A DNA stretch of 64,000 bases from positions 2,342,001 through 2,406,000 of the forward strand of contig NZ_CP016464.1 in assembly GCF_001713455.1 (NCBI RefSeq). The letters are read 5' to 3'. Source of the stretch: Bosea sp. RAC05. Lineage in GTDB: Bacteria; Pseudomonadota; Alphaproteobacteria; Rhizobiales; Beijerinckiaceae. Both the position numbers and the translations under genes were made by a program. Position 1 is the first letter of the stretch, and each line of letters opens with the position of its first letter. The notes beneath the pieces were generated by a model. That model was not told where the DNA came from, did no database searches, and was given only the letters and a program-made list of their open reading frames with translations. Shown one piece after another: positions 1 to 9,644 of this stretch.

Positions 1-2153
1 CAGCCCTGCTTATCATCATCGTCTTAAGTGCTTTATCGATCGCCTATGGCGTCTGGGCCTATGCCGACGTCATGAAGCGCGATGCCGGCAACCAGCGCAT
101 GCAGGAGATCGCGGCCGCGGTCGCCGAGGGTGCGCAGGCCTATCTGAAGCGCCAGTACATCACCATCGGCATGGTCGGTGTCGTGCTCTTCGTCGCGCTC
201 GCCTATCTGCTGGGGCAGTGGGTCGCGATTGGCTTCCTGATCGGCGCCGTCCTGTCCGGCATGGCCGGCTTCATCGGCATGAACGTCTCGGTGCGCGCGA
301 ACGTCCGCACCGCCCAGGCCGCCATGCAGTCGCTCGGCGAGGGGCTCGACGTCGCCTTCAAGGCCGGCGCCGTCACCGGCATGCTGGTCGCCGGCCTCGC
401 CCTGCTCGGCGTCGCCGTCTATTACGGCGTGCTGACCTCGATGCTGGGCTTCTCGCCCTCGAGCCGCGTCGTCATCGATTCGCTCGTGGCGCTCGGCCTC
501 GGTGCCTCGCTGATCTCGATCTTCGCCCGTCTCGGCGGCGGCATCTTCACTAAAGGAGCCGATGTCGGCGCCGACCTCGTCGGCAAGGTCGAGGCCGGCA
601 TTCCCGAGGATGATCCGCGCAACCCGGCCACCATCGCCGACAATGTCGGCGACAATGTCGGCGACTGCGCCGGCATGGCGGCCGACCTGTTCGAGACCTA
701 TGCGGTGACGCTGGTCGCCACGATGGTTCTGGCCGCGATCTTCTTCGCCGGCCAGGCCACGCTCGGCACGATGATGCTCTACCCGATGGCGATCGGCGCA
801 GCCTGCATCGTGACCTCGATCATCGGCACCTTCTTCGTCAAGCTCGGCGCCAACCAGTCGATCATGGGCGCGCTCTACAAGGGCTTCATCGCCGCCGGCG
901 TGCTCTCGATCGGCGCGATCGCAGCCGTGAACTATCTGATGTTCGGCGGCTTCTCGGCCTCCTTCACCACCGTGCAGGGCGTCACCTTCACCTCGGGCGG
1001 GCTCTTCGCCTGCGCGCTGGTCGGTCTTGCCGTCACGCTGCTGATCGTCGTCATCACCGAGTACTACACCGGCACCGGCAAGCGCCCGGTGGTCTCGATC
1101 GCCCAGGCCTCGGTCACCGGCCACGGCACCAACGTCATCCAGGGCCTCGCGGTCTCCCTGGAATCCACCGCCCTGCCGACGATCGTGATCATCGCCGGCA
1201 TCATCGTCTCCTATGGCCTCGCCGGCCTGTTCGGCATCGCGATTGCCACCACCGCCATGCTGGCGCTGGCGGGCGTCGTCGTCGCGCTCGACGCCTTCGG
1301 CCCTGTCACCGACAATGCCGGCGGCATCGCCGAGATGGCCGGCCTGCCCAAGGAGGTCCGCCACTCCACCGACGCGCTCGACGCCGTCGGCAACACCACC
1401 AAGGCGATCACCAAGGGCTATGCGATCGGCTCGGCGGGTCTGGGCGCTCTGGTGCTCTTCGCGGCCTATACCTCCGACCTCAACTTCTTTGTGGCGGAGG
1501 CCAACAAGGCGGGCTCGACCTCGTTCCAGTACTTCAAGGGCGTGGTCGTCGATTTCTCGCTGTCCAACCCCTATGTCGTCGTCGGCCTGCTGCTCGGCGG
1601 CCTGATCCCCTTCCTCTTCGCCGGCATGGGCATGACGGCGGTGGGGCGCGCGGCGGGCTCCGTCGTCGAGGAGGTCCGGCGCCAGTTCAAGGAGAAGCCG
1701 GGCATCATGGACGGCACCGAGCGGCCCGATTATGCCCGCGCCGTCGATCTCCTGACCAAGGCGGCGATCAAGGAGATGATCGTGCCCTCGCTTCTGCCTG
1801 TGCTCGCGCCGATCGTGACCTTCTTCGCGATCAACGCCATCGCCGGCAAGAACCAGGCCTTCGCGGCCGTCGGCGCCATGCTGATGGGCGTCATCGTCAC
1901 CGGCATCTTCGTCGCGATCTCGATGACCTCGGGCGGCGGCGCCTGGGACAATGCCAAGAAGTCCTTCGAGGACGGCTTCGTCGACAAGGACGGGGTGCGC
2001 CACATGAAGGGCTCCGAGGCGCACAAGGCCTCCGTCACCGGCGACACTGTCGGCGACCCCTATAAGGACACGGCGGGCCCCGCCGTGAACCCGGCGATCA
2101 AGATCACCAACATCATCGCGCTGCTGCTGCTGGCGATCCTGGCTCACAGCTGA
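1..2153 (+). CDS. hppA: K+-independent membrane proton-translocating pyrophosphatase, 5' end outside window
   Basis: This integral membrane pump couples PPi hydrolysis to proton export. The reading frame is open from base 3, and the first visible codons form a hydrophobic helix before the Met at base 72. The true start therefore lies upstream and at least 716 codons are present. The PPi-binding motif [11 protein letters not shown] is encoded near base 561 and [12 protein letters not shown] near 640. The GNTTKA motif at 1389-1406 carries Lys where K+-dependent enzymes have Ala, which marks the K+-independent class. Many membrane segments are evident. A strong terminator follows the stop. The product is certain; only the N-terminus is missing. 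Confidence 0.97.
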   Translation, partial: ALLIIIVLSALSIAYGVWAYADVMKRDAGNQRMQEIAAAVAEGAQAYLKRQYITIGMVGVVLFVALAYLLGQWVAIGFLIGAVLSGMAGFIGMNVSVRANVRTAQAAMQSLGEGLDVAFKAGAVTGMLVAGLALLGVAVYYGVLTSMLGFSPSSRVVIDSLVALGLGASLISIFARLGGGIFTKGADVGADLVGKVEAGIPEDDPRNPATIADNVGDNVGDCAGMAADLFETYAVTLVATMVLAAIFFAGQATLGTMMLYPMAIGAACIVTSIIGTFFVKLGANQSIMGALYKGFIAAGVLSIGAIAAVNYLMFGGFSASFTTVQGVTFTSGGLFACALVGLAVTLLIVVITEYYTGTGKRPVVSIAQASVTGHGTNVIQGLAVSLESTALPTIVIIAGIIVSYGLAGLFGIAIATTAMLALAGVVVALDAFGPVTDNAGGIAEMAGLPKEVRHSTDALDAVGNTTKAITKGYAIGSAGLGALVLFAAYTSDLNFFVAEANKAGSTSFQYFKGVVVDFSLSNPYVVVGLLLGGLIPFLFAGMGMTAVGRAAGSVVEEVRRQFKEKPGIMDGTERPDYARAVDLLTKAAIKEMIVPSLLPVLAPIVTFFAINAIAGKNQAFAAVGAMLMGVIVTGIFVAISMTSGGGAWDNAKKSFEDGFVDKDGVRHMKGSEAHKASVTGDTVGDPYKDTAGPAVNPAIKITNIIALLLLAILAHS

Positions 2154-2181
2154 GCCGAGCGCCCATCGCGATCATCGTCGA

Positions 2182-2208
2182 CCCCGCGGAGCGATCCGCG
2201 GGGTTTTT
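2182..2208 (+). terminator. Intrinsic terminator of hppA
   Basis: A perfect 9-bp GC-rich stem (2182-2190 with 2195-2203) has a GCGA loop and is followed by five T residues. It lies 29 bases after the hppA stop. Confidence 0.9.
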
Positions 2209-2272
2209 CATTGGCTGGGCCGCCCTGATCGGTTAATAATAGATATTGAATTCACTTATGGGAGGCATGTGA

Positions 2273-2530
2273 ATGGCCGTCAGCGCAGATCTCGGGACTC
2301 GCCTGGAACAACTCCTCGAAACGCTGGTGGCATCGGGGCGCTACAACTCGAAAAGCGAGATCTTGCGGGAGGGGGTCCGCTTGGTCGAAGAGCGTGAAAA
2401 GCGGCTTCAGGCGCTCGACCTCATGCTCGACGCCGGGCTAGCCGACGCGCAGGCCGGACGGATGTTCGCGGGAGACGATGTTTTTGGCGAACTGCGCGCC
2501 CGCTACGGCGAAGAAGCGCCGAGCGAGTGA
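2273..2530 (+). CDS. parD: ParD/CC2985-type antitoxin
   Basis: An 85-residue ribbon-helix-helix antitoxin. The N-terminal part has the family pattern LVASGRYNSKSEILREGVRL, in which the DNA-binding fold dimerises. The acidic C-terminal half is expected to wrap the toxin. The ATG at 2273 follows a GGGAGG ribosome-binding site at 2260-2265, and an AT-rich stretch (2231-2260) upstream probably holds the promoter and autoregulatory operator. Its stop codon overlaps the start of the ParE-like gene by one base, so the two are translationally coupled. This is a typical type II toxin-antitoxin pair; ParD proteins repress their own operon. Confidence 0.9.
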   Translation: MAVSADLGTRLEQLLETLVASGRYNSKSEILREGVRLVEEREKRLQALDLMLDAGLADAQAGRMFAGDDVFGELRARYGEEAPSE

Positions 2531-2826
2531 TGAAACTTGCCTTCACGGCGGCGGCGAGGCGCGACCTCTACGAGGTTGGTGACTACATCGCTCGAGACAG
2601 CCGTCGGCAGGCCCTGCGTTTCATCGCGGCGCTGGAAGGGTTCTGCGCCACTTTGCTCGCGCAGCCTGAACGTTATCCCCTCCTGATGCACCGTGCCGAT
2701 CGCGAGATCCGGCGTGCTCCTTATGCCGACTACCTGATTTTCTATCGTGTCCGGAACGGCTTGGTCGAGATTTTGAGGGTCGTCCACGCCGCGCGTGACG
2801 TCGACAGGATCGTCGATGGTCTTTGA
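2530..2826 (+). CDS. parE: ParE/RelE-superfamily toxin
   Basis: A 98-residue RelE/ParE-fold toxin. Known members of the ParE branch poison DNA gyrase; the target here is not shown by the sequence. Family features are the early helix (RDLYEVGDYIARDSRRQALRF), the central PERYP segment, the strand YADYLIFYRV and the C-terminal ILRVVHAARDVDRIV. The ATG at 2530 overlaps the antitoxin stop. A GTG at 2527 in the same frame is an alternative start. Order (antitoxin first) and overlap are as usual for parDE. The gene looks intact. Confidence 0.9.
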   Translation: MKLAFTAAARRDLYEVGDYIARDSRRQALRFIAALEGFCATLLAQPERYPLLMHRADREIRRAPYADYLIFYRVRNGLVEILRVVHAARDVDRIVDGL

Positions 2827-2990
2827 CGAGCGCACAGAAAGACGGATCGTGGTCGGACGAGGATCCGATGAGTCCGAGTCACCGGTAGGCCGCGCCAATC
2901 TGCCCCCGACGCTACCGCCGTCCCCGTAGCGTTCCCGCAAGCCAGCGCGCGCCCCGGAGCGCATGACGTCTCCATCACAGGAGACCTCAC

Positions 2991-3920
2991 ATGATCCCAT
3001 CCACCGCCGCTGCCGCACCCCGCTCCGGGGCAGGGAGCTTCTCCGACCTTGCCCTTCTGCTCCTCCTCGCCACGCTCTGGGGCGGCTCCTACAGCTTTAT
3101 CAAAGTCGGCGTGGAGACGATTCCGCCGGTGACGCTGATCGCGGCGCGCACGCTGCTGGCGGGTGCGATCCTGCTCGCGGTGCTCCGCTGGCGCGGCCTG
3201 CGCCTGCCGCGCGATGGCGCGACCTGGCGGCTCTTCCTGGTCCAGGCCTGCCTCAACAGCGTCCTGCCGTTCACGTTGATCGCCTGGGCCGAGCGCAGCG
3301 TCGAGGCGGGGCTGGCGACGATCCTGAGCTCGACCAGCCCGATCTTCGTCGTGGTTCTGGGTCTGCTCGCGGGAACGGGCGAGCGACTGTCGCTGCTCAA
3401 GCTCGCCGGCATCGCGTCGGGCCTGGCGGGGACCCTGCTGATCGTCGGCACCGAGGCAATGGCGGGCTTCGGGGCCGATCTCGCTGCCCAGCTCGCGCTC
3501 GTCGCGGCCAGCCTCTGCTATGGCGGCGCGGCGCTGTTCGGGCGTCACTTCAAGGCGCTGGACCCGATCATGCCGGCGGCCGGCTCCCTCATCTGCGGGG
3601 CAGCCCTCCTGATCCCGCTCAGCCTCGCCGTAGACCGACCCTGGACCCTGGCGCCCTCCGGCGCCTCGATCCAGGCGCTGCTCGCGCTGTCGGTCGCCTC
3701 GACCGCGCTCGCCTTCGTGATCTATTTCCGCCTGATCGCCCGGCTGGGCTCGGTCGCGACGACGTCGGTGGCCTATCTGCGGGTGCCGACCGGCGTGCTG
3801 ATCGGCATGGTTGTCCTCGGCGAGAGCCTGGCACCGACGGCCTGGGCCGGCCTCGTCCTGATCGTCGGCGGCGTCCTGGCGATGACAATGCCGGCCCGCG
3901 GCCGCCGCAATCCCACCTGA
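2991..3920 (+). CDS. DMT-family (EamA) transporter
   Basis: A 309-residue inner-membrane protein with about ten hydrophobic helices arranged as two EamA repeats. The first begins at LLLLLATLWGGSYSFIKVG (residues 23-41) and the second at about residue 160. The family exports metabolites such as amino acids or purines; the substrate cannot be read from sequence. A GGAG ribosome-binding site lies just before the ATG at 2991. The gene stands alone between the ParDE pair and a bidirectional terminator shared with the convergent bamE-like gene. Confidence 0.88.
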   Translation: MIPSTAAAAPRSGAGSFSDLALLLLLATLWGGSYSFIKVGVETIPPVTLIAARTLLAGAILLAVLRWRGLRLPRDGATWRLFLVQACLNSVLPFTLIAWAERSVEAGLATILSSTSPIFVVVLGLLAGTGERLSLLKLAGIASGLAGTLLIVGTEAMAGFGADLAAQLALVAASLCYGGAALFGRHFKALDPIMPAAGSLICGAALLIPLSLAVDRPWTLAPSGASIQALLALSVASTALAFVIYFRLIARLGSVATTSVAYLRVPTGVLIGMVVLGESLAPTAWAGLVLIVGGVLAMTMPARGRRNPT

Positions 3921-3941
3921 GTCCGCCCGCGCGCCGCAACG

Positions 3942-3973
3942 AAAAAAGCCCGCGGCGCAGGCCGCGGGCTTTG
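3942..3973. terminator. Bidirectional terminator between EamA transporter and bamE
   Basis: A 10-bp perfect stem (3947-3956 with 3961-3970) and GCAG loop are flanked by six A on the left and T residues on the right. It can serve both convergent genes. Confidence 0.88.
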
Positions 3974-3999
3974 TGGTGTCTCGATGATGGCGAGGCGCC

Positions 4000-4494
4000 T
4001 CACGCCCCCAGCGGGTTGAAGCGCGTCACGCCGCGGAAGAGGTTGCGCAGGAAGCTCTGCTCCTCGCCGCCGGTGGCGGTGGTGCGGCTGATGAAGTCGA
4101 AGATCACGCCGTCCTGCAGGCCGTAATTGGCGATGCGTTCGACCTTGAAGCCCTTGTTGAAGGAGATCACCAGCACGGTCTGGTCGACGACCGTCAGCTC
4201 CTGGAACTGGAAGCGGCGATAGACCGTCTGGCTGATGTAGTAGAAGGTCCGGTTGCCGACCGTCGACGTCGTCGAGGGCGTCCCGAGGATGGACAGCACC
4301 TGCTGCACGTCCATGCCGACCTTGATCTGGGAGATCAGCGCATCGTCGGCGACGAAGCCGCGCTTGAATTCCTCGTTCATGCCCGACGAGGTCGCGAGCT
4401 TGAAGCCGCCGGCATTGGGGCCGCAGGCCGCGAGAGCCAGGGACGTCGTCGCGAGGAGGCCGAGGAGGGCTGTGCGGCGGGAGACGGCGTTCAT
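4000..4494 (-). CDS. bamE: BamE-like outer-membrane lipoprotein (SmpA/OmlA domain)
   Basis: A 164-residue lipoprotein. The start at 4494 gives a signal peptide ending in the lipobox LALAAC (Cys at about residue 24); longer upstream frames do not resemble protein. The SmpA/OmlA core follows: ISQIKVGMDVQQVLSILGTP, then TFYYISQTVYRR and strands ending near residue 130. BamE is an accessory subunit of the BAM complex that inserts beta-barrels into the outer membrane. It is divergent from the bc1 chaperone gene, a common arrangement in this order. Note that the alphaproteobacterial protein is longer than E. coli BamE. Confidence 0.85.
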   Translation of the reverse strand: MNAVSRRTALLGLLATTSLALAACGPNAGGFKLATSSGMNEEFKRGFVADDALISQIKVGMDVQQVLSILGTPSTTSTVGNRTFYYISQTVYRRFQFQELTVVDQTVLVISFNKGFKVERIANYGLQDGVIFDFISRTTATGGEEQSFLRNLFRGVTRFNPLGA

Positions 4495-4635
4495 GCGGAG
4501 GGTATCCAGTGGCGCTGCGGCGATGGGCCGGGGCCCGCGCCGCTTGTCAAACGGGTCAAGGTTGGCGTAACGCCCGAGGATGGCTTTGGCAAGGCAAGGA
4601 CGTTTCGCCGCCTCAGGCCGGAGAGTGCTGACCCC

Positions 4636-5175
4636 ATGTTCGGATTGTTCGGAAAGCGCGAGAAGCGTCAGGCGCCGGTCGATGCCGTCTTCGCGCGGGT
4701 GGTCGAGGCGTCGCGGCAGCCCGCTTTCTATCTCGAAGGCGGCATCGCCGACAGCTTCGAGGGCCGCTTCGAATCGCTCACGCTCCACGTCTTTCTCGTG
4801 CTGCGGCGCCTTCGCGAATTGCCGCCGCCCGCCGACGAGGTCGCGCAGGATCTGGTCGACGCGAACTTCGCCTATCTCGAACTCGGGGTGCGCAATGGCG
4901 GCGTCAGCGACATCGCCGTGCCCAAGCGGATGAAGAAGATCGGCCAGATGTTCTACGGGCGGGTGCAGGCCTATGAGGCGGCGCTGGTCTCGGACACGCC
5001 GGCCGAGCTCGCCGAGGCGCTGCGCCGCAACGCCACGCCGGACGCGCCGGAGGCCGCGACCGCGCTGTCCGATTATGCGCTGCGCGTGCAGCGGCGTCTG
5101 GCGGGGCTCGATCTCGAAGGGCTCCTGAACGAGACCGCCCTGTTTCCGGCGGCGCAGGAGGGAACGGCGCGATGA
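4636..5175 (+). CDS. Ubiquinol-cytochrome c chaperone (CBP3/UQCC1-like)
   Basis: A 179-residue protein matching the CBP3/UQCC1 chaperone domain, from about residue 35 to 150 (AFYLEGGIADSFEGRFESLT, then LVDANFAYLELGVRNGGVSD). In mitochondria the family assists assembly of cytochrome b into complex III; the bacterial role is inferred. It starts with a short basic segment (MFGLFGKREKR). Its stop overlaps the start of the DUF177 gene by four bases, and plsX and fabH follow, so it heads the operon. This order is conserved in Hyphomicrobiales. Confidence 0.85.
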   Translation: MFGLFGKREKRQAPVDAVFARVVEASRQPAFYLEGGIADSFEGRFESLTLHVFLVLRRLRELPPPADEVAQDLVDANFAYLELGVRNGGVSDIAVPKRMKKIGQMFYGRVQAYEAALVSDTPAELAEALRRNATPDAPEAATALSDYALRVQRRLAGLDLEGLLNETALFPAAQEGTAR

Positions 5176-5720
5176 CCCCACAAGCCGCTTCGCCGATGAC
5201 CCGGCCGATCCATGTCGACGACATCAAGATGCGCGGCACGCGCGTGACCGTGCAGGCCGAACCGGCCGAGCGGGCCGGCATCGCCGATCTGCTCGGGCTG
5301 CCCGCGCTCGAATCGCTGGAGGCGCGCTACGTGCTCGCCCGCAACGGCGAGCGGGTGAAGCTGGAAGGCGAGATCGCGGCGGCGTTCCACCAGACCTGCA
5401 CCATCACGCTCGAGGCCTTTCCGGTGACGCTGACCGTGCCGATGAGCCTCGATTTCGCGCCGCAGGAGCCCGAGGTGCCACGGCGCAGGGGCGACAAGGA
5501 CGAGGCGGAGATCGACATCGAGGTCAGGCTCAACGAGGCGGACCCGCCGGAGCCGATCGTCGACGGCACGATCGATCTCGGCGCCGTGACGCTCGAATTC
5601 CTGGCGCTCGCGCTCGATCCTTACCCGCGCAAGCCCGGAGCGGTCTTCGCCGAGCCGGCACCGGAGACGCCGCCCGAATCGCCCTTCGCCATGCTGGCGC
5701 GGCTCAAGCGCGGCGAATGA
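5172..5720 (+). CDS. YceD/DUF177-family protein
   Basis: A 182-residue DUF177 (YceD) protein. In E. coli and plants the family is linked to 23S rRNA accumulation and it usually precedes rpmF (L32). Here rpmF is absent and plsX follows directly. Most family proteins carry Cys residues in the central part, and only one ([15 protein letters not shown], about residue 76) is evident here. The C-terminal segment [16 protein letters not shown] is characteristic. It is translationally coupled to the chaperone gene through an ATGA overlap. Confidence 0.85.
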   Translation: MTPQAASPMTRPIHVDDIKMRGTRVTVQAEPAERAGIADLLGLPALESLEARYVLARNGERVKLEGEIAAAFHQTCTITLEAFPVTLTVPMSLDFAPQEPEVPRRRGDKDEAEIDIEVRLNEADPPEPIVDGTIDLGAVTLEFLALALDPYPRKPGAVFAEPAPETPPESPFAMLARLKRGE

Positions 5721-5835
5721 GGTCTCGTCCGGGGCGCCGGGCGGCTTGCGGCGGACGCCCAAGTCGCTATTGTCCCGCCCGCATCGAGCCGCCCCGGCAA
5801 GCAGGTCGGCCGCTCCTGGGATCAACCATCACTCC

Positions 5836-6891
5836 ATGACACGACCGGTTACAATCGCGCTCGATGCGATGGGCGGAGACCATGGCCCTGCCATCGTCAT
5901 CCCCGGCGCCGCGCTGACGCTGGAGCGTCGTCCCGATGCGCGCTTCGTGATCTTCGGGGACGAGGGGCAGGTGCTGCCGCTGCTCGACCAGCACCCCAGG
6001 CTCAAGGCCGTGACGACCTTCCACCACACCGAGGTGTCGGTGAAGATGGACGACAAGCCGAGCCAGGCGCTGCGCTATGGCCGCTACAAATCCTCGATGT
6101 GGCGCGCGATCGACGCCACCAAGACCGGCGAGGCCGACGTCACCGTCTCGGCCGGCAACACCGGCGCGCTGATGGCGATGTCGAAATTCTGCCTGAAGTC
6201 GATGCCCGAGGTCGACCGGCCGGCAATCGCCTGCCTGTGGCCGACGGTGCGCGGCGAGAGCGTGGTGCTCGATGTCGGCGCGACGATCGGTGCCGACGCC
6301 CGCCATCTCGTCGATCTCGCGGTGATGGGCGCGGCCATGGCGCGGGTGATCTTCGATCTCGACCGGCCGACGGTCGGCCTGCTCAATGTCGGCGTCGAGG
6401 AGATCAAGGGCGTCGAGGCGGTCAAGGAGGCCGGGCGCATCCTGCGCGAGCTTGACCTGCCGCATCTCAACTATCACGGCTTCGTCGAGGGCGACGACCT
6501 CGGCAAGGGCACGGTCGACGTCGTCGTCACCGAGGGCTTCACCGGAAACATCGCGCTGAAGACGGCGGAGGGTACCGCCCGGCAAATCAGTTCCTATCTC
6601 AAGGCGGCGATGAGCCGCTCGCTGATGGCCAAGATCGGGTATCTCTTCGCGCGCAGCGCCTTTGCGGCGCTGAAGGACAAGATGGACCCGCGCAAGGTCA
6701 ATGGCGGCGTGTTCCTCGGGCTCGAGGGCATCGTCATCAAGAGCCATGGCGGCACCGACGCGGTCGGTTTCGCCAGCGCGACCGAACTCGGCTACGAGAT
6801 GGCGCGCGAGAACCTGATGGCGAAGGTGCGGGAGATGGTGGCGGCCTCGGCCGAACAGGAGGCCGCGGCGCGGGCGGCCGCCGCCCAGTAA
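5836..6891 (+). CDS. plsX: Phosphate acyltransferase PlsX
   Basis: PlsX converts acyl-ACP to acyl-phosphate, the first step of the PlsX/PlsY route to phosphatidic acid, at the inner face of the membrane. The start at 5836 gives [18 protein letters not shown], the conserved N-terminus; upstream codons in frame are not family-like. The length of 351 residues is normal. [14 protein letters not shown] and [15 protein letters not shown] are further PlsX signatures. fabH follows after 10 bases, coupling membrane lipid and fatty acid initiation. Confidence 0.97.
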   Translation: MTRPVTIALDAMGGDHGPAIVIPGAALTLERRPDARFVIFGDEGQVLPLLDQHPRLKAVTTFHHTEVSVKMDDKPSQALRYGRYKSSMWRAIDATKTGEADVTVSAGNTGALMAMSKFCLKSMPEVDRPAIACLWPTVRGESVVLDVGATIGADARHLVDLAVMGAAMARVIFDLDRPTVGLLNVGVEEIKGVEAVKEAGRILRELDLPHLNYHGFVEGDDLGKGTVDVVVTEGFTGNIALKTAEGTARQISSYLKAAMSRSLMAKIGYLFARSAFAALKDKMDPRKVNGGVFLGLEGIVIKSHGGTDAVGFASATELGYEMARENLMAKVREMVAASAEQEAAARAAAAQ

Positions 6892-6901
6892 GGAAATAGC
6901 C

Positions 6902-7879
6902 TTGTCAATTCTGCGTTCCCAGATCGTGGGCTGCGGTTCCTACCTGCCCGCGCGCATTGTCACCAATGCCGAACTCGCCGAGCGGGTCGACACCACCGAC
7001 GCGTGGATCGTCCAGCGCACGGGCATCCGCCAGCGCCATGTCGCGGCCGCGGACGAGACCACCTCGGTGATCGGCCTGAGGGCGGCGCAGGCCGCGCTCG
7101 CCGATGCCGGGATGAAGCCCTCCGAGATCGACCTCATCATCGTCGCGACGGCGACCCCGGACCACACCTTCCCGGCCACCGCGACGCAGATCCAGGCGGC
7201 GCTCGGCATCGAGGACGGTGTCGCCTTCGACCTGCAGGCCGTCTGCTCCGGCTTCGTCTTCGCGCTCACCACCGCCGACAAGTTCCTGAGCACGGGCGCC
7301 GCCCGCACCGCGCTCGTCATCGGCGCCGAAACCTTCTCGCGCATCCTCGACTGGGAGGACCGCACCACCTGCGTGCTCTTCGGCGACGGCGCCGGCGCGG
7401 TCGTGCTGAAGGCGGCGCCGGGCGAGGGCACCCTGGCCGATCGCGGCGTGCTGGCCACCCATATCCGCTCGGATGGCCGCTACAAGGACAAGCTCTACGT
7501 CGATGGCGGTCCGGGCTCGACCCGGACGGTCGGCTTCCTGCGCATGGAGGGCAAGGAGGTCTTCCGCCATGCGGTGCAGAACCTCGCCGAGACCGTGCGC
7601 CACACCTTCGCGGAAACCGGCCTGAGCGGCGCCGACATCGACTGGTTCGTGCCGCACCAGGCCAATCGCCGCATCATCGACGCGACGGCCGACAAGCTCG
7701 GCATCGGCCATGAGCGGGTGGTGATCACGGTCGACCGCCACGGCAACACCTCGGCCGCCTCGATCCCGCTCGCGCTGGCGGAAGCCCATCGCGACGGCCG
7801 CATCAAGCCGGGACAGCTCGTGCTGATCGAGGCCATGGGTGGCGGCTTCACCTGGGGGTCGGCCTTGATCCGTTGGTGA
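6902..7879 (+). CDS. fabH: Beta-ketoacyl-ACP synthase III
   Basis: FabH condenses acetyl-CoA with malonyl-ACP to start fatty acid synthesis. The length of 325 residues is standard. The Cys-His-Asn triad is visible: AVCSGF (Cys about 113), [11 protein letters not shown] (His about 252) and HGNTSAAS (Asn about 282). The start is TTG at 6902, set by an AAGGAA ribosome-binding site at 6891-6896 and the conserved beginning [16 protein letters not shown]. It lies directly behind plsX and is probably cotranscribed. Confidence 0.97.
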   Translation: MSILRSQIVGCGSYLPARIVTNAELAERVDTTDAWIVQRTGIRQRHVAAADETTSVIGLRAAQAALADAGMKPSEIDLIIVATATPDHTFPATATQIQAALGIEDGVAFDLQAVCSGFVFALTTADKFLSTGAARTALVIGAETFSRILDWEDRTTCVLFGDGAGAVVLKAAPGEGTLADRGVLATHIRSDGRYKDKLYVDGGPGSTRTVGFLRMEGKEVFRHAVQNLAETVRHTFAETGLSGADIDWFVPHQANRRIIDATADKLGIGHERVVITVDRHGNTSAASIPLALAEAHRDGRIKPGQLVLIEAMGGGFTWGSALIRW

Positions 7880-8058
7880 TCGGACCGGCGGAGAAATCGT
7901 CAGATTTTCCGGAATTTCGCGCCGTTTTCATGCAATTTTCATAAGCCGGGTGCATCCGCGCCCGTTCGAGCATTGACCCGGGCTGCGGGTGCGCCTAGCG
8001 TTCATCGTCCGGAATGGCGAAAGGCAGGTGGCATACCCGCCAGCCGAGATAACGCCTT

Positions 8059-8063
8059 GGAGG
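8059..8063 (+). promoter_or_regulatory. Ribosome-binding site deciding the ihfA start
   Basis: GGAGG lies six bases before the ATG at 8070. Another ATG at 8066 is out of frame, so this site selects the short, family-like N-terminus [11 protein letters not shown]. Confidence 0.7.
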
Positions 8064-8069
8064 ATATGG

Positions 8070-8384
8070 ATGGCGGGGCACACGGTTACGCGGGCGGACC
8101 TCTGCGAGGCGGTGTATCAGAAGATCGGCCTGTCGCGGACGGAGTCCTCCAAGCTCGTCGAGGCTGTCCTCGACGAAATCTGCGACGCGGTGGCACGCGG
8201 CGAGAACGTCAAGCTGTCCTCCTTCGGGTCCTTCGTCGTGCGCGACAAGGGCGAGCGAATCGGGCGTAATCCCAAAACGGGCGTCGAGGTGCCGATCGAA
8301 CCGCGGCGCGTGATGGTGTTCAAGCCGTCGAATGTGATGAAGGCCCGCATCAACGGGCAGTTGGGTGAGGGCGACGACGCGTGA
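8070..8384 (+). CDS. ihfA: Integration host factor subunit alpha
   Basis: A 104-residue DNA-bending protein of the HU/IHF family, forming a heterodimer with IhfB. Conserved parts are [39 protein letters not shown] (the start of the DNA-binding beta arm) and [20 protein letters not shown], with the intercalating Pro region. The 190 bases upstream are free of genes and carry a possible weak promoter (TTGACC at 7973). The stop codon overlaps the GTG start of the MerR gene, a linkage seen in most Hyphomicrobiales. Confidence 0.96.
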   Translation: MAGHTVTRADLCEAVYQKIGLSRTESSKLVEAVLDEICDAVARGENVKLSSFGSFVVRDKGERIGRNPKTGVEVPIEPRRVMVFKPSNVMKARINGQLGEGDDA

Positions 8385-8884
8385 GCCTGGAGTTCCACAA
8401 CGGCGACACAGAGGCCGACATGGACACCAAGAGCCCGGATGCCTTTCGAACCATCAGCGAGGTCGCTGAAGACCTCGATATTCCCCAGCATGTCCTGCGT
8501 TTCTGGGAGACGCGTTTTCCCCAGATCAAGCCGCTGAAGCGCGGCGGCGGCCGGCGCTATTACCGGCCCGACGATGTCGCCCTGCTCAAGGGCATCCGCC
8601 GCCTGCTCTATGGCGAAGGCTACACGATCAAGGGGCTCCAGCGCATCCTGAAGGAACAGGGCCCGCGCCATGTCCAGGCCATTGGCCGGGGGGCGCCGGT
8701 CGGTGCGCCGCCCGACGCCGCCAAGGGGCGGGGCGGGGCTGCCGCCCATCCGGCGCCGCCGGGCCGCGCGCCGGTTCCGCCCGGGCTCGACGACATCACC
8801 CTGCTGACCGCGGTCCTCGCCGAACTGGGCGAGTGCAAGCGCATCCTCGACCGCGCCCTGCAGCCGCCGGCCGAACTCGCCTGA
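8381..8884 (+). CDS. MerR-family transcriptional regulator
   Basis: A 167-residue protein with an N-terminal MerR winged helix: [20 protein letters not shown] (about residues 22-41) and [20 protein letters not shown]. The C-terminal part is Pro/Gly/Ala-rich with a short helical end and no metal-binding Cys residues, so the inducer is unknown. The GTG at 8381 overlaps the ihfA stop; an ATG at 8420 is an alternative start. The invariant position behind ihfA suggests a housekeeping role, but this is inference. Confidence 0.88.
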   Translation: MSLEFHNGDTEADMDTKSPDAFRTISEVAEDLDIPQHVLRFWETRFPQIKPLKRGGGRRYYRPDDVALLKGIRRLLYGEGYTIKGLQRILKEQGPRHVQAIGRGAPVGAPPDAAKGRGGAAAHPAPPGRAPVPPGLDDITLLTAVLAELGECKRILDRALQPPAELA

Positions 8885-8928
8885 TTTTCGGCGGTTGTCA
8901 GCCGCTGTCGCGCGTCCTAGATCGTCCT

Positions 8929-8982
8929 CCGGGGACGACCCCGGCGCGATGCGCTGTCCTGTCCGGCGTGGACGACCTCGCC
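8929..8982 (+). ncRNA. Guanidine-II (mini-ykkC) riboswitch upstream of sugE
   Basis: Two hairpins with identical ACGA loops lie in tandem: 8929-8934 with 8939-8944 (6 bp) and 8965-8971 with 8976-8982 (7 bp, one mismatch). Two stem-loops with ACGR loops separated by a short linker define the guanidine-II class, which senses guanidinium and controls SugE/Gdx exporters. The ribosome-binding site (8991-8995) follows eight bases after the second hairpin. Segment 8925-8929 (TCCTC) can pair with 8990-8994, suggesting control of translation. The pairing model is inference. Confidence 0.85.
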
Positions 8983-9002
8983 CTTGATCGAGGAGCGCCG
9001 TC

Positions 9003-9317
9003 ATGGCCTGGCTCTATCTCTTCATCGCCGGTCTGTTCGAGGTCGGCTGGGCCATCGGCCTGAAATACACGCAAGGCTTCACCCGCCTCGTGCCGACCGT
9101 GCTGACGCTCGCCAGCATGGCGGTCAGCCTCGGCCTGCTCGGGCTCGCCCTCAAGAGCCTCCCGGTCGGCACGGCCTATGCGGTCTGGACCGGCATCGGC
9201 ACGGTCGGCACGGCCATTCTCGGCATCGTCCTGCTCGGCGAGCCAGCCACCGCGCTGCGCCTCGCCTGCATCGGGCTGATCGTGGCCGGCATCGTCGGGC
9301 TCAAGCTGGTCGCCTGA
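9003..9317 (+). CDS. sugE: Guanidinium exporter, SMR family (SugE/Gdx)
   Basis: A 104-residue, four-helix small multidrug resistance protein. It carries the essential Glu in helix 1 ([15 protein letters not shown]) and the Gdx-type motif [18 protein letters not shown]. Gdx proteins export guanidinium in exchange for protons as dual-topology dimers. The guanidine-II riboswitch immediately upstream supports this function over general drug efflux. The gene is monocistronic. Confidence 0.95.
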   Translation: MAWLYLFIAGLFEVGWAIGLKYTQGFTRLVPTVLTLASMAVSLGLLGLALKSLPVGTAYAVWTGIGTVGTAILGIVLLGEPATALRLACIGLIVAGIVGLKLVA

Positions 9318-9327
9318 TCGCGGGCGG

Positions 9328-9498
9328 CTAGGAACGCCGCCAGGCCTCCGGCCAGTAGCCGCCGCGCTCGAGCAAGACGATCAGCACGATCACGGCCAGC
9401 GTCACCGCCAGCGTGAGCAGCTTGGCGTTCCAGGGCGTGCCGCGGCCGATCAGCCAGATCAGCGTCAGGCCGATCATCAGGGGAACGAAGATCTCCAT
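9328..9498 (-). CDS. Small two-helix membrane protein
   Basis: A 56-residue frame convergent with sugE. Two hydrophobic segments are separated by a short basic loop: residues 4-18 (FVPLMIGLTLIWLIG) and 27-43 (LLTLAVTLAVIVLIVLL). The tail YWPEAWRRS is polar. Codon use is like that of the neighbours, with GC-rich third positions. I recognise no family. A real gene is likely, but I cannot assign a function. Confidence 0.6.
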   Translation of the reverse strand: MEIFVPLMIGLTLIWLIGRGTPWNAKLLTLAVTLAVIVLIVLLERGGYWPEAWRRS

Positions 9499-9644
9499 GG
9501 CGACAGCCTAGAGCAGGTCGGCGAGCGAAGAAACCCGCGGCGGCCGGTCGCCGATTGCGGCCCGGCGGACCGCGCACCCCATCCCGGCCCCGCATGTTCG
9601 CTGGAGGGGCTCGAACCCTGTCGTCCGCGCGTCCCCGTCGCCGC

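Noticed and set aside
33..2147. Long open frame antisense to hppA
   Set aside because: It is rich in Asp, Gly, Arg and His with no domain, a by-product of GC-rich codon use on the opposite strand of a certain gene.
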